64,000 nt of DNA from Alistipes sp. GTDB taxonomy: Bacteria > Bacteroidota > Bacteroidia > Bacteroidales > Rikenellaceae. Positions 34,184 to 43,165 of the stretch are shown one piece after another (position 1 is the first letter of the stretch; each line of letters starts with the position of its first letter). The position numbers and the translations under genes are program-made. The DNA lies in NCBI GenBank assembly GCA_017504265.1, contig JAFVRN010000012.1, forward strand, positions 1-64,000. The letters run 5' to 3'. Below the pieces are notes generated by a model. The model was not told where the DNA came from. It ran no database searches and worked only from the letters and a program-made list of their open reading frames with translations.

Positions 34184-35061
34184 ACCTCTCTTACAGCTTC
34201 AAGTGCGGCATCGGCCAAATATGACGAACGTACTAATGGTGCGCTCGCACAGTAGGCGAAACCCATCTCGAGAGCCTTGAGTCGGTACTCTTCGAACTTT
34301 TCGGGAGTGATGTATGCCCTGACGGGATAATGCTCCTTAGTTGGTCGAAGATATTGGCCGAGGGTAACGATGCTCACACCCACCTCACGCAGGTCGCGCA
34401 ATGTGGTGAGAACCTCCTCTTCACTCTCGCCCAAACCGACCATAAGGCCACTCTTTGCGACTGCCCCGCTATCGGCAATATGCTTCAAGGTGGCAAGCGA
34501 CGTGCGATACTTGGCACGTGAACGCACCTCGGGGGTGAGTCGCTCGACGGTCTCGATGTTGTGTCCCACAATGTCGGGACGCGATGCCAGCACCACATCT
34601 ATAAGCTCGGTGCGGGCATCCATATCGGAAATAAGGAGCTCTATTGTTGCATCGGGATTATCACGACGTATGGCCTCGACCGTACGTGCCCATATTGCGG
34701 CACCGTGGTCCTCCAAATCGTCACGTGTAACCGATGTAACGACAACATGTTTCAGGCCCATAAGCTTTACGCTCTCTGCCACCTTGTCGGGCTCTGCCTC
34801 GTCGGGTGGCAGCGGACGTCCGCTCTGCGTTGCACAGAAGCGGCAATTACGAGTACATATATCGCCGAGGATCATAAATGTCGCTGTACGACGACTCCAA
34901 CACTCCGCCTTGTTGGGACACATACCACTGCTACATATCGTATGTAGACAACGTCCCTCGACGATGTGTTCTACATCGGCGGTATCGGCCGTACTGCGAA
35001 GGCTGATTTTCAACCAATCCGGCTTTCTAAGATACTCAAATTGTTCTCGCGCCTTTGGCAT
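34168..35061 (-). CDS. lipA: Lipoyl synthase
   Basis: 297 residues from ATG 35061; the frame also allows a GTG at 35073, but ATG gives a 25-35 nt leader from the promoter. It is a radical SAM enzyme: auxiliary cluster CSSGMCPNKAEC (C-x4-C-x5-C), radical SAM cluster CTRNCRFC, and the C-terminal RSSY motif (VRSSYLAD) supplying the auxiliary cluster Ser ligand. It inserts two sulfurs into octanoyl-lysine to make lipoate. Confidence 0.96.
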   Translation of the reverse strand: MPKAREQFEYLRKPDWLKISLRSTADTADVEHIVEGRCLHTICSSGMCPNKAECWSRRTATFMILGDICTRNCRFCATQSGRPLPPDEAEPDKVAESVKLMGLKHVVVTSVTRDDLEDHGAAIWARTVEAIRRDNPDATIELLISDMDARTELIDVVLASRPDIVGHNIETVERLTPEVRSRAKYRTSLATLKHIADSGAVAKSGLMVGLGESEEEVLTTLRDLREVGVSIVTLGQYLRPTKEHYPVRAYITPEKFEEYRLKALEMGFAYCASAPLVRSSYLADAALEAVREVCKKR

Positions 35062-35089
35062 CTTTAAGTTCACTTTTTTCCAATTGATG

Positions 35090-35119
35090 CAAAAGTATAA
35101 AAAATTTCAATGAAAGCAA
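35090..35119 (-). promoter_or_regulatory. lipA-lipB-recJ promoter
   Basis: Minus strand TTTG (TTG 35117-35119), 19 nt, TACTTTTG (35090-35097), a good match to TTG-N19-TAnnTTTG. Confidence 0.75.
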
Positions 35120-35294
35120 AATTTTTCAATAAAAAATGTAATAAGGAGCCGATTTATCTCTCTTTTTCACTCAATGAGCTACACACAACACATTAAAGCG
35201 ATATATGCCCCCTCGGCATAGTTACGCCATTATTAACCATAATAGACTTTTTATTGATATAATTTAACCTTATATTGATATAAATATTTTTGAT

Positions 35295-35325
35295 TTGCAA
35301 GATTTATTTTTTCGCTTTATATTTG
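35295..35325 (+). promoter_or_regulatory. Strong orphan promoter pointing into a gene-free region
   Basis: TTTG (TTG 35295-35297), 20 nt, TATATTTG (35318-35325), one of the best promoter matches in the window. No plus-strand ORF of note lies before the convergent pepD gene, so it probably drives a non-coding RNA. Confidence 0.75.
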
Positions 35326-35330
35326 CACCG

Positions 35331-35568
35331 AAAACAAATAAAAACAGAAATAAAACTTTTGGTGTAAAGCATAGATACTTCGCATACATAGGTAGCATAA
35401 GCAGAGAGCCAAACACCAAAATAGAGTAGATATAGATGGTACAATAATATAAGTTAATTGAGAGTAAAGTTCGCTAAAAGATGTTAAGTTAATAGAGATG
35501 TTGAGTTAATAAAAGTGTGTTCATTGTGTGTGTGGGACTGTCCGGTAATGCCGGACAGTTCTGTTTTT
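35331..35568 (+). ncRNA. Putative small RNA (~235 nt)
   Basis: Bounded by the promoter at 35295-35325 and an intrinsic terminator at 35537-35568. Within it TTTTGGTGT (35357-35365) pairs with ACACCAAAA (35413-35421) around a 47-nt interior, and an AGTTAAT motif recurs three times (about 35452, 35487 and 35504). Only trivial ORFs such as ATG-GTA-CAA-TAA are present. I do not recognise a known family (not tmRNA, and no clear 6S shape). The ends are predicted only from the signals. Confidence 0.55.
35537..35568 (+). terminator. Intrinsic terminator of the putative small RNA
   Basis: ACTGTCCGG (35537-35545)/CCGGACAGT (35551-35559), loop 5 nt, then TCTGTTTTT. A textbook Rho-independent terminator on the plus strand with no upstream coding gene. 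Confidence 0.85.
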
Positions 35569-35583
35569 GGCACTATACAATAA

Positions 35584-35621
35584 ATATTATAGGTCAGCTT
35601 TGCAAAGCTGACCTATAATAT
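35584..35621. terminator. Perfect 38-bp palindrome downstream of pepD
   Basis: Two perfect 19-nt arms centred between 35602 and 35603 (TATAGGTCAGCTTTG and its complement at the core), 21 nt past the pepD stop on the minus strand. It is probably a bidirectional terminator separating the small RNA from pepD. Confidence 0.75.
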
Positions 35622-35641
35622 AATAATTAAGTGTATACCTC

Positions 35642-37108
35642 TTAATCGATAACCCTGAGAACCTCAACCAAAAGCTTCCAGAACTTATCCACGGTAGCTA
35701 TCTCAAGACGCTCGTCGGGAGAGTGTACGCCGCGGAGTGTCGGGCCGAAGGATACCATCTCCAAATGAGGATACTTCTCCAAGAAAAGACCACACTCCAA
35801 GCCTGCGTGGATAGCACGCACCTTGGGCTCGGTGGCAAAGAGTGAACGATAGCACTGGGCGGTAGCACTGAGCAACTTTGAGTCAGGATTAGGCGACCAA
35901 CCAGGGTAGCCGTCCGAGTGCTCTACATCGCAGCCGGCCAAGAAGAATACCGACTCGATAGTCTGTGCTGCATATAGCTTGGCACTCTCGACAGAGGAAC
36001 GCTGCGAGGTGGTGATAGTAACAACTCGCCCCTCGACATCGAACTTAACAGATGCCAGATTGGATGAGGTCTCAACCAAGCCGGCCACGGCAAACGACAT
36101 TGCCAGAACGCCATTGGGCAGACCTACGATAGTGATAAGCAGAGCGCACATATCGTCGTTGGACATAACCTCGGCAGGAGCATCTACATCGGTAACCGAG
36201 AAGCGCATACGAGGCTCCGTGTGGCGGAACTCCTCTTTAAGCTCCTCGCCAAACTCCATATAACGCTCCTTGAAGTCCTCGACAGCATCGGCAGGGACAC
36301 CCACAACAGCATAAGCCTCACGTGGTATGGCGTTGCGCAAGTTACCGCCATCGATACGCTCGATAGCAATCTGGAAGGTATCACAAGCATTGTACAGGAA
36401 GCGCGCCAAGAGCTTATTTGAGTTGGCACGACCCTTATCTATATCGTCGCCGGAGTGACCGCCAAGCAGATCGCCGACCTCCAAACGCACGAACTTATAA
36501 TCGGCAGGAGCGGCCTCCGTCTCATACTCCATACGTGCCACGGTATCGATACCTCCGGCACATCCGATAAACAACTCACCCTCGTCCTCCGAGTCGAGGT
36601 TGAGCAGGTATTTACCCGTAAGCATACCCTCGCCAAGGCCGAAAGCACCGGTAAGACCTGTCTCCTCGTCCACGGTAAAGAGTGCCTCGATAGCGGGATG
36701 TTCAAGGCTGTTGTCGAGCAATACGGCCAACGCTGCAGCCATACCTATACCACAATCGGCACCAAGCGTCGTACCCTTGGCTCTCACCCAGCCATCTTCG
36801 ATATATGTCTCGATAGGCTGCGTGTCGAAGTCGAACTCTACATCGGAGTTCTTCTCGCATACCATATCCATATGCGACTGCAAGATGACCGCGGGACGGC
36901 CCTCATAGCCCTTGGTAGCGGGCTTACGCATAACAACATTACCCGTAGCGTCGGTCTGATAATCGAAGCCGTGCTTCTCGGCGAAGGCCACAAGCCACTC
37001 GATAATCTTCTGCTCACGCTTCGATGGGCGGGGAACACGTGTGATATCATCGAACTGTTCCCAGATAAGTTTAGGTTGTAAATCTCTAATTGTCATAGCT
37101 TTATTCAT
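35642..37108 (-). CDS. pepD: Aminoacyl-histidine dipeptidase (cytosol non-specific dipeptidase, PepD-like, M20)
   Basis: 488 residues from ATG 37108 (37096 is an alternative). M20 metal-site motifs: VILQSHMDMVCEK (~89-101) with the first His/Asp, GTTLGADCGIGMAA, the catalytic DEETGLTGAFGLG, and GGHSGDDIDKGRANSNK. Full length for PepD of Bacteroidales. It hydrolyses Xaa-His and other dipeptides in the cytoplasm with two zinc ions. It starts 12 nt after the BatB stop, so it is probably read at the end of the Bat operon. Confidence 0.93.
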   Translation of the reverse strand: MNKAMTIRDLQPKLIWEQFDDITRVPRPSKREQKIIEWLVAFAEKHGFDYQTDATGNVVMRKPATKGYEGRPAVILQSHMDMVCEKNSDVEFDFDTQPIETYIEDGWVRAKGTTLGADCGIGMAAALAVLLDNSLEHPAIEALFTVDEETGLTGAFGLGEGMLTGKYLLNLDSEDEGELFIGCAGGIDTVARMEYETEAAPADYKFVRLEVGDLLGGHSGDDIDKGRANSNKLLARFLYNACDTFQIAIERIDGGNLRNAIPREAYAVVGVPADAVEDFKERYMEFGEELKEEFRHTEPRMRFSVTDVDAPAEVMSNDDMCALLITIVGLPNGVLAMSFAVAGLVETSSNLASVKFDVEGRVVTITTSQRSSVESAKLYAAQTIESVFFLAGCDVEHSDGYPGWSPNPDSKLLSATAQCYRSLFATEPKVRAIHAGLECGLFLEKYPHLEMVSFGPTLRGVHSPDERLEIATVDKFWKLLVEVLRVID

Positions 37109-37120
37109 TTAGTCAGTATA

Positions 37121-38179
37121 TTATTTCTCTATATTTTGCTCCTCTCGCTCGAACATATGCACGCCACGCAACAAGGGGTTGCGACGCGATAGTACGACCA
37201 TCTCGACGATGATAAGCAGCAGAGCGACACCCAAAAACCATTGATACTGCTCGTCATACTCCTCGAAGCGTTGCAGCTCGATGCTCGATGCCTCGATGCT
37301 ATCCAGTCGCTCGACAATGGCATTAAGGCCGAAGTTATCGTTGCGTGAACGCACATAGATACCACCCGTAGTCTCGACAATCTGCTGCAACAGGGGTTCG
37401 TTGAGCTTCGTGACAACTAACTTGCCATCCTCATCTTCGACATGCTGACCGGCAATCTTCAACGGCTCGCCCTCGGGTGTACCAATACCTACGGCACATA
37501 TCATCACGCCCTCCTGTGCTGCACGCTGTGCCGCCTCGACAGCTCCCTCATCGTGAGCCTCACCATCGGTGATAAGTATTGCCACGCGGCTACGTGCGCT
37601 CTGCGTACTCGACGTAAACGAGAGCAGCGCGACCTCCAAGGCCTCGCCTATATCGGTACCCTGACGGCTGATCAGCGAAGGCGACAGGGTGCGCACCTTG
37701 GCCTGAGCCATCTTATAGTCACCCGTGACAGGCAGCACAACCTCGGCATCATCGGCAAAAGCGATGATTCCCACTCTATCCTCCTGCATACCCTCCACAA
37801 GGCGCGATATGGCATAGCGCGTACGCTCCATACGGCTGGGCTCGACATCCTCCGCGAGCATCGAGTTGGATACATCGACAACAAGCACCACCTCACGGCC
37901 TTGTGTCTCAACACTCGTAAGCTTAGAGCCTGTACGTGGTCGTGCCGCAGCCAACGCAAGGAAGACAATGGCGGCAGACATTAGCGACACCTTTATCCAG
38001 CCACGCGATGCCGACCAGTCGGGCATAAGCTCGCGCAGCGTAGCCTCATCGCCAAAGCGACGCAGCTTCCTACGACGCCACATCATAAGCAGGGCATATG
38101 TAATAAGCAGGGCGGGAGCAGCAAGCAACAGCCACAACCACTCCGGCTCTCCAAATTCAAATATATTTAGCTCGGTCAT
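37121..38179 (-). CDS. batB: BatB-like VWA domain membrane protein
   Basis: 352 residues. Two N-terminal helices (WLWLLLAAPALLITYALLMMW, ~60-80 second helix), a VWA domain (~90-300) with an intact MIDAS (DVSNSM, then T in GTDIGEAL, D in ITDGEAHDEG), and a C-terminal helix (WFLGVALLLIIVEMVVL). Bat proteins (BatA-E) were linked to aerotolerance in Bacteroides fragilis; with MoxR they probably form a chaperone-like envelope complex. BatB is recognised by the Glu-Pro-Glu-Trp-Leu N-terminus and order relative to BatA. Confidence 0.88.
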   Translation of the reverse strand: MTELNIFEFGEPEWLWLLLAAPALLITYALLMMWRRRKLRRFGDEATLRELMPDWSASRGWIKVSLMSAAIVFLALAAARPRTGSKLTSVETQGREVVLVVDVSNSMLAEDVEPSRMERTRYAISRLVEGMQEDRVGIIAFADDAEVVLPVTGDYKMAQAKVRTLSPSLISRQGTDIGEALEVALLSFTSSTQSARSRVAILITDGEAHDEGAVEAAQRAAQEGVMICAVGIGTPEGEPLKIAGQHVEDEDGKLVVTKLNEPLLQQIVETTGGIYVRSRNDNFGLNAIVERLDSIEASSIELQRFEEYDEQYQWFLGVALLLIIVEMVVLSRRNPLLRGVHMFEREEQNIEK

Positions 38180-38192
38180 CTTCTAAACAGTT

Positions 38193-39170
38193 TTATGGCA
38201 GGCGGTTAAGCACCACACGCTCTATGATAAACTCACCGGCAAGCAGCAGCAGGGCTGCCACCAGCCACAACATATATAGCTCCTCGTAGCTCGTATAGTT
38301 GGTAACCTGCACCTCGCTCTTCTCCAAGGTGTTTATACGCTCGTATATCTCGGCCAAAGCGTTGTCGTCCACAGCACGAAAATACTCGCCACCCGTAAGC
38401 GTAGCGATACGACGCAACAGAGCCTCGTCTATCTCCACCTCGGCCATGACCATTGACTCGTTGCCGAACATGTCGATAGCCGGATAGGGGGCACTACCCC
38501 TGCTACCTACACCTATTGTATATACCTTGATGCCGAGGTCGCGGGCAATCTCGGCTGCCGTGGCGGGCGATATCTGTCCTCGGTTGTTCACACCGTCGGT
38601 AAGCAGGACTACGACCTTCGACTTGGCACCACTCTCTCTAAGGCGGTTGATAGCCGTGGCAAGGCCGTTACCTATGGCCGTACCATCATCGACAACACCG
38701 CTGCGCAGGCGTGAGAGCATAGTCTGCACCGTAGCCTGATCCGACGTAAGCGGTGTCTGTGTGAAGGCCTCACCGGCGAAGGCGACAACGGCAAGACGAT
38801 CGCCACTGCGCTCACCAACGAACTCCGAGGCTATCTTCTTTGCCGACGTAAGACGGTCGGGGACGAAATCTCGGGCGAGCATCGATCCCGATATATCCAT
38901 CGCCAGCACGATGTCTATACCCTCGGTAGTAGTCTCACTCTCGGTATGCACATTGACCGGACGAGCAAGGGCTATGATAAGTGCCGTGATGGCCAAAAGT
39001 CGCAGAACAAGGGGCATAGGTCGCAGCCAATAGCGCAAGGTGCGTGGTGCTGATGCCGACCCGAGTGCCGACACCGTAAGGGTAGCACGACGACCTACAA
39101 AAAGGTGGTATAGCAATAGCAACGGGACTATCACTATGCCGATAAGTATGTATGGATTAAGAAATTGCAT
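38193..39170 (-). CDS. batA: BatA-like VWA domain membrane protein
   Basis: 325 residues. The N-terminal BatA region (FLNPYILIGIVIVPLLLLYHLF, second helix ~55-72) is followed by a VWA domain with the MIDAS motif DISGSM, the Thr in DDGTAIGNGLA and the Asp in LLTDGVNNRG, and by a C-terminal helix (LYMLWLVAALLLLAGEF). It is 13 nt upstream of batB and 14 nt downstream of the TPR gene. The VWA domains are exposed to the periplasm and probably bind partner proteins. Confidence 0.9.
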   Translation of the reverse strand: MQFLNPYILIGIVIVPLLLLYHLFVGRRATLTVSALGSASAPRTLRYWLRPMPLVLRLLAITALIIALARPVNVHTESETTTEGIDIVLAMDISGSMLARDFVPDRLTSAKKIASEFVGERSGDRLAVVAFAGEAFTQTPLTSDQATVQTMLSRLRSGVVDDGTAIGNGLATAINRLRESGAKSKVVVLLTDGVNNRGQISPATAAEIARDLGIKVYTIGVGSRGSAPYPAIDMFGNESMVMAEVEIDEALLRRIATLTGGEYFRAVDDNALAEIYERINTLEKSEVQVTNYTSYEELYMLWLVAALLLLAGEFIIERVVLNRLP

Positions 39171-39184
39171 ACCTCCTACTTAAA

Positions 39185-40078
39185 TTACCAATTCTTCTTG
39201 CCGGGGATGATTACAGCCTTCTCTGCCTCCTTCAATTTATCCTGCGTCTTATCCTCCTCGGCCTGAACAGCATCGAGAACTCGTGCCTGATCGGCACTCA
39301 ACTCACGTGGCTCCGACGGAGCATCGCCCTCATCGCCATCCTCCTCGCCATCCTGCGGCTCATTCTCACCATCGTTAGGCTGCTCCTGCTGCTCCTCTTC
39401 GCCCTGCTTATTAGCCCGATTATTTTGGTTATTTTGCTCGTTCTGACCATTGTCATCACGCTGCTCATCACTATTCTGGTCGTTCTGACCATTCTGCTGA
39501 TTATCCTGATTTTGCTGATTATCCTGATTTTGTTGGTTGTCCTGATTCTGCTGGTTGTCCTGGTTCTGCTGGTTGTCCTGGTTTTGTTGCGCACGACGCT
39601 TTTGGTCTACGATACGCTTTGTCAGCACGTAGTTGTACTTGGTCTGCGCATCCTCGGAGTTGAGCAGCAAGGACTCGCGAAAGGCATTGAGTGCCGCCTC
39701 GTACTTCTCCCCACTAAAAAGGCTCTCGCCAAGGTTACGCAACACCTCGGCACGCTGTATTGGAGTTAGCAGCGTATCGGCTGCGATACTCTCGTAATAG
39801 CCGTACGATGTCTGCTCGTTGAGCGTAGAGTCTGCCGGTGTGGTATGGCGCAACTGATGATAGGCATTTGCCCTATTGTAGAGTGCCTCGTAGGATGTAG
39901 AGTCGCTCTCCAACGCCTCGTTATAACGATTGAGACTCGAACGGTAGTTTCGACGCTCGAACTGTCGGTTGCCGTCACGCACAAGGCCTCGCTCGGGGTA
40001 GTCCTGCGCCGAGAGGCTGCCGCAGCCCAGTAGCACAAAGGCAGAGATAAGGATTATATGTATGGTACTTACTCTCAT
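39185..40078 (-). CDS. batC: BatC-like TPR protein with Gln/Asn/Asp repeat
   Basis: 297 residues from ATG 40078 (a GTG lies one codon earlier). The N-terminus is a secretion signal with either a lipobox (LLGC) or a SAQ cleavage site. TPR-like helices fill ~30-150 (NRYNEALESDSTSYEALYNRAN; ALNAFRESLLLNSEDAQTKYN). Residues ~165-196 are a QNQDNQ hexapeptide repeated five times, then an acidic Gln/Glu/Asp tail. The repeat is encoded by an 18-bp tandem array (39494-39589) prone to length change. In the BatI group the TPR protein scaffolds the VWA partners. Confidence 0.85.
   Translation of the reverse strand: MRVSTIHIILISAFVLLGCGSLSAQDYPERGLVRDGNRQFERRNYRSSLNRYNEALESDSTSYEALYNRANAYHQLRHTTPADSTLNEQTSYGYYESIAADTLLTPIQRAEVLRNLGESLFSGEKYEAALNAFRESLLLNSEDAQTKYNYVLTKRIVDQKRRAQQNQDNQQNQDNQQNQDNQQNQDNQQNQDNQQNGQNDQNSDEQRDDNGQNEQNNQNNRANKQGEEEQQEQPNDGENEPQDGEEDGDEGDAPSEPRELSADQARVLDAVQAEEDKTQDKLKEAEKAVIIPGKKNW
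39494..39589. repeat. In-frame 18-bp tandem repeat in batC
   Basis: About 5.3 copies of an 18-bp unit encoding QNQDNQ, in frame. Copies differ by synonymous T/C/G changes, so length changes of whole units would keep the frame. Confidence 0.8.
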
Positions 40079-40087
40079 CACTTGGTG

Positions 40088-41233
40088 TTAATCTTCGATA
40101 TTTGTTTCAATGGTAATATCGCTCTTACCCTCGTTCTTCTCCTCGTCGAGGAGCTTGGTATTCTCGACAAAATAGTAGGCTCGTGTATAGTTGAGCTCAT
40201 TCTCCTCGGCATCGGGTTCGGCCTTGGCAAACTTAACCATATCGGCCATACGCAACAGAGCGACAAGATCGCTACGGCTCTTAACCGCAATATCCACCTC
40301 GACAAGTGCCGAGATAATCTCGTCGGTAGTCATCTCCAAAGCTCCGATAGCCCACCTATCCGAGATATATACCCTGAGTATCGAGGCAAGTGAGGTGTAG
40401 TACTGCTTGAACTTGCCATTCTGCCACAACTTACGGTTGTTGAGCTCGACAAGTGCCTTATTAGCCACGATATGCGCAGGGAGCTTAACAACAGGCTTTA
40501 CCATCGTGGCACGATGAGCAAGCCAGCGACGCAACATCACAACAGCAACCCATACCACAAGGGCAAGAAGCACGGCGATGATAGCTCCATAGGTCACATA
40601 GTCACGTATCTCGGCAAAGATGAACGGTAGGGTTTTAAGCTCATAAAGACCATCATCTTCGAGATACTCCGAAGCAAGCTCTCTATCCACGCCGAAGCCC
40701 TGCTGAGAGGCGGGGTCGGCTTTTAGGAAGAGCGTTGTATCCAACTCGGCATAGCTGCGCACATAAAGCATCAGCGTGTCATCGACATAGATTGTATCGG
40801 GAGTCTCCCTATTACGCTCGAAATAGAGGATTGCGGGGCGCATAGGAATAGCTCCCGTCTCCATAACTGCCAAATGGTAACGCTTGCGCAGATGCAGCTT
40901 ACGGCCCTCCTCCGAGATTGTGTCGAGAGGCTCCTCCGCGATAAGCTCGAAGAGATCCTCGTCATACTCCTCGTAGCTCGACATCTTGGCCTTGCGTCGC
41001 TGCAATGCACGACGTTGCTCACCGCTGAGGGCATCATCGAAACGGGGGATGCCTATCTGTGCAGCTCTATCCTTGTCTATATCGAGGATAAGCTCCACAC
41101 GGTCACCCACCTCGACACTATCACGCGAGAACGCAGCACGCACCGTGGGGCGTGAGTCGGATGCCGCAACATCCACGACACCTAAGAGCAGGAGTAGAGG
41201 GATAAGTATGGCATATGTCGCTCTTTGCATCAT
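40088..41233 (-). CDS. Bat operon membrane protein with DUF4381-like tail
   Basis: 381 residues with a signal peptide (ILIPLLLLLGVVDVAAS). A periplasmic part (~25-210) begins with an Ig-like region (VRAAFSRDSVEVGDRVELILDIDKD), as in BatD. One TM helix lies at ~217-240 (AIIAVLLALVVWVAVVMLRR), and a cytoplasmic tail follows (~245-381; LNNRKLWQNGKFKQYYTSLASILRVYI), resembling DUF4381. Its start overlaps the DUF58 stop (ATGA). It could fulfil the BatD role in a shortened form, since no separate full-length BatD or BatE lies in the cluster. Confidence 0.75.
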   Translation of the reverse strand: MMQRATYAILIPLLLLLGVVDVAASDSRPTVRAAFSRDSVEVGDRVELILDIDKDRAAQIGIPRFDDALSGEQRRALQRRKAKMSSYEEYDEDLFELIAEEPLDTISEEGRKLHLRKRYHLAVMETGAIPMRPAILYFERNRETPDTIYVDDTLMLYVRSYAELDTTLFLKADPASQQGFGVDRELASEYLEDDGLYELKTLPFIFAEIRDYVTYGAIIAVLLALVVWVAVVMLRRWLAHRATMVKPVVKLPAHIVANKALVELNNRKLWQNGKFKQYYTSLASILRVYISDRWAIGALEMTTDEIISALVEVDIAVKSRSDLVALLRMADMVKFAKAEPDAEENELNYTRAYYFVENTKLLDEEKNEGKSDITIETNIED

Positions 41234-42114
41234 CGCTGCTTAAACATCTTAATAAGTTCTACAACAAAGTCGCCATCCGTGGCGATATTGGCTATATCGA
41301 TACGGTGCTGACGAAGCAACGCATCCATCTGCTCACTACGATCATCGTACTGCGCCTGCCAATACTCTCTGACACGTCGTGACGAGGTATCGAGCCACTC
41401 TCGGCGGCCACTCTCGGCATCGCACACCTCGACGATACCCACATCGGGTAACACACGGTCACGCTCATCATAGACCCTAAGTGCCATAATATCGTGCTTC
41501 GTGGAGGCTATCTTCAAGGCATCCTCCAACTTAGGCATATCGCTATCGGAGTCGATAAGATCCGACAGCAAGAAGGCCGTGGTACGCTTCTTATTGACAC
41601 CCACAAGGTAGCGCAAAGCCTCCGATATATTGGTGGCGTGCCCCTGCGGTTCGTAGCCTACAAGCTCACGAATGATGGTGAGGATATGGCTGCGCCCCTT
41701 CTTCGGAGGGATAAACTTCTCGACACGATCCGAAAAGAGGATGCAACCCACCTTATCGTTGTTCTTCGAGGCCGAGAAGGCCAACGTAGCAGCCACCTCC
41801 GTAATTACATTCTTCTTGGTAAGCTCTCGCGAGCCAAACATACGCGATGGCGACACATCCACCAGAAGCATCATGGTAAGCTCTCGCTCCTCCTCATAGA
41901 CCTTGACATGTGTACGCTCCGAGCGCGCCGTGACATTCCAGTCTATATCTCGCACATCGTCACCTATACGATACTCTCTAACCTCGGCAAACGACATACC
42001 TCGGCCTCGAAAGGCCGTATGGTACTTGCCGGCGAAGATCTCGTCGGACAAGCCTCGCGTCTTAATCTCGACACGACGTACACGCTTCAATATTTCGTTT
42101 TCGCTGAGGTGCAT
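41230..42114 (-). CDS. DUF58 domain protein of the MoxR/Bat system
   Basis: 294 residues. It carries the DUF58 signature EYRIGDDVRDIDWNVTARSE (~46-65) and a following VWA-like stretch with MLLVDVSPSRMFGS. No TM helix; the protein is predicted cytoplasmic or membrane-peripheral. DUF58 proteins accompany MoxR AAA+ ATPases in nearly all such operons and are thought to link the ATPase to the membrane VWA proteins. Spacing to moxR is 4 nt. Confidence 0.9.
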   Translation of the reverse strand: MHLSENEILKRVRRVEIKTRGLSDEIFAGKYHTAFRGRGMSFAEVREYRIGDDVRDIDWNVTARSERTHVKVYEEERELTMMLLVDVSPSRMFGSRELTKKNVITEVAATLAFSASKNNDKVGCILFSDRVEKFIPPKKGRSHILTIIRELVGYEPQGHATNISEALRYLVGVNKKRTTAFLLSDLIDSDSDMPKLEDALKIASTKHDIMALRVYDERDRVLPDVGIVEVCDAESGRREWLDTSSRRVREYWQAQYDDRSEQMDALLRQHRIDIANIATDGDFVVELIKMFKQR

Positions 42115-42118
42115 ACCA

Positions 42119-43117
42119 CTACGGAACGATTACGTTGTTCAGAATATCGGTTATTATCTGCTCCGAGGTGATGTTGTTGGCCTCAGCCTCGTAGCTTAGA
42201 CCTATACGGTGGCGCAAGACATCGTGACATACGGCACGCACATCCTCCGGAATGACATAACCGCGACGCTGTATGAAGGCGTAGGCACGGGCTGCCTTGG
42301 CAAGGGCTATGCTGGCACGTGGCGAGCCTCCATAGGTGATAAGCGACTGCAAGTGCTGCAAACGGTACTCCGAAGGCTCACGCGTGGCAAAGATGATGTC
42401 GATGATATACTTCTCGATCTTTTCGTCCATATACACCATATTGACAACCTTGCGGGCACGGACAATATCCTCGGGCGAGATAACCTTATTCACCTCGGGC
42501 ATACCCTCACCCGAAAGATTCATACGGATAATATCGAGCTCCTCCATACGCTTCGGATAGGATATTTTGGCTTTGAGCATAAAACGATCCACCTGCGCCT
42601 CGGGGAGCGGATAGGTACCCTCCTGCTCCAAGGGGTTCTGCGTAGCAAGCACGAGGAAGGGCTGTGGCAAGGCATAGGTCGTATCGCCAATGGTCACCTG
42701 CTTCTCCTGCATAGCCTCCAAGAGTGCCGACTGCACCTTAGCCGGAGAGCGGTTGATCTCGTCGGCGAGGATGAAGTTGGCAAAGATAGGGCCCTTCTTC
42801 ACGGTAAACTCCTCGCTGCGCTGCGAGTAGATAAGCGTACCGATAAGGTCGGCAGGGAGCAAATCGGGGGTAAACTGTATACGCGCAAACTTGGCATCAA
42901 CGGCCTTCGACAGCGTGGTGATAGCCAACGTCTTGGCCAAGCCGGGGACACCCTCCAAAAGGATATGTCCATCCGATAGCAGACCTATGAGGAGTGTGTC
43001 GATAAGATGCTGCTGGCCTACAATGACACGAGACATCTCCTTACGCAGAGTATCGACAAATACGGACTCCTGCTCGATATGAGCATTAAGCTCTTTAATG
43101 TTTACTACTTCGTTCAT
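42119..43117 (-). CDS. MoxR-type AAA+ ATPase
   Basis: 332 residues. Walker A is GVPGLAKT (~58-65), Walker B is NFILADEINRSP (~118-129), sensor 1 lies in LATQNPLEQEGTYPLPEAQ, and the arginine finger is in DRFMLK; the C-terminal lid carries GGSPRAS. MoxR proteins act as chaperones that remodel partner proteins in the envelope or in metal-cofactor enzymes. It is first of the moxR-DUF58-DUF4381-TPR-batA-batB order; the 48-bp gap from the MscS gene shows no TAnnTTTG box, so it may depend on upstream promoters. Confidence 0.94.
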   Translation of the reverse strand: MNEVVNIKELNAHIEQESVFVDTLRKEMSRVIVGQQHLIDTLLIGLLSDGHILLEGVPGLAKTLAITTLSKAVDAKFARIQFTPDLLPADLIGTLIYSQRSEEFTVKKGPIFANFILADEINRSPAKVQSALLEAMQEKQVTIGDTTYALPQPFLVLATQNPLEQEGTYPLPEAQVDRFMLKAKISYPKRMEELDIIRMNLSGEGMPEVNKVISPEDIVRARKVVNMVYMDEKIEKYIIDIIFATREPSEYRLQHLQSLITYGGSPRASIALAKAARAYAFIQRRGYVIPEDVRAVCHDVLRHRIGLSYEAEANNITSEQIITDILNNVIVP

Positions 43118-43165
43118 CGTTATAATGTTTTATCTATTTCGCTTTCGTCGTCATAAGCCCTCGGC

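Noticed and set aside
35331..35568. tmRNA, 6S RNA or a riboswitch ahead of pepD
   Set aside because: The predicted transcript runs toward pepD's 3' end on the opposite strand, and the expected tmRNA tag/tRNA-like parts or long 6S rod are not evident.
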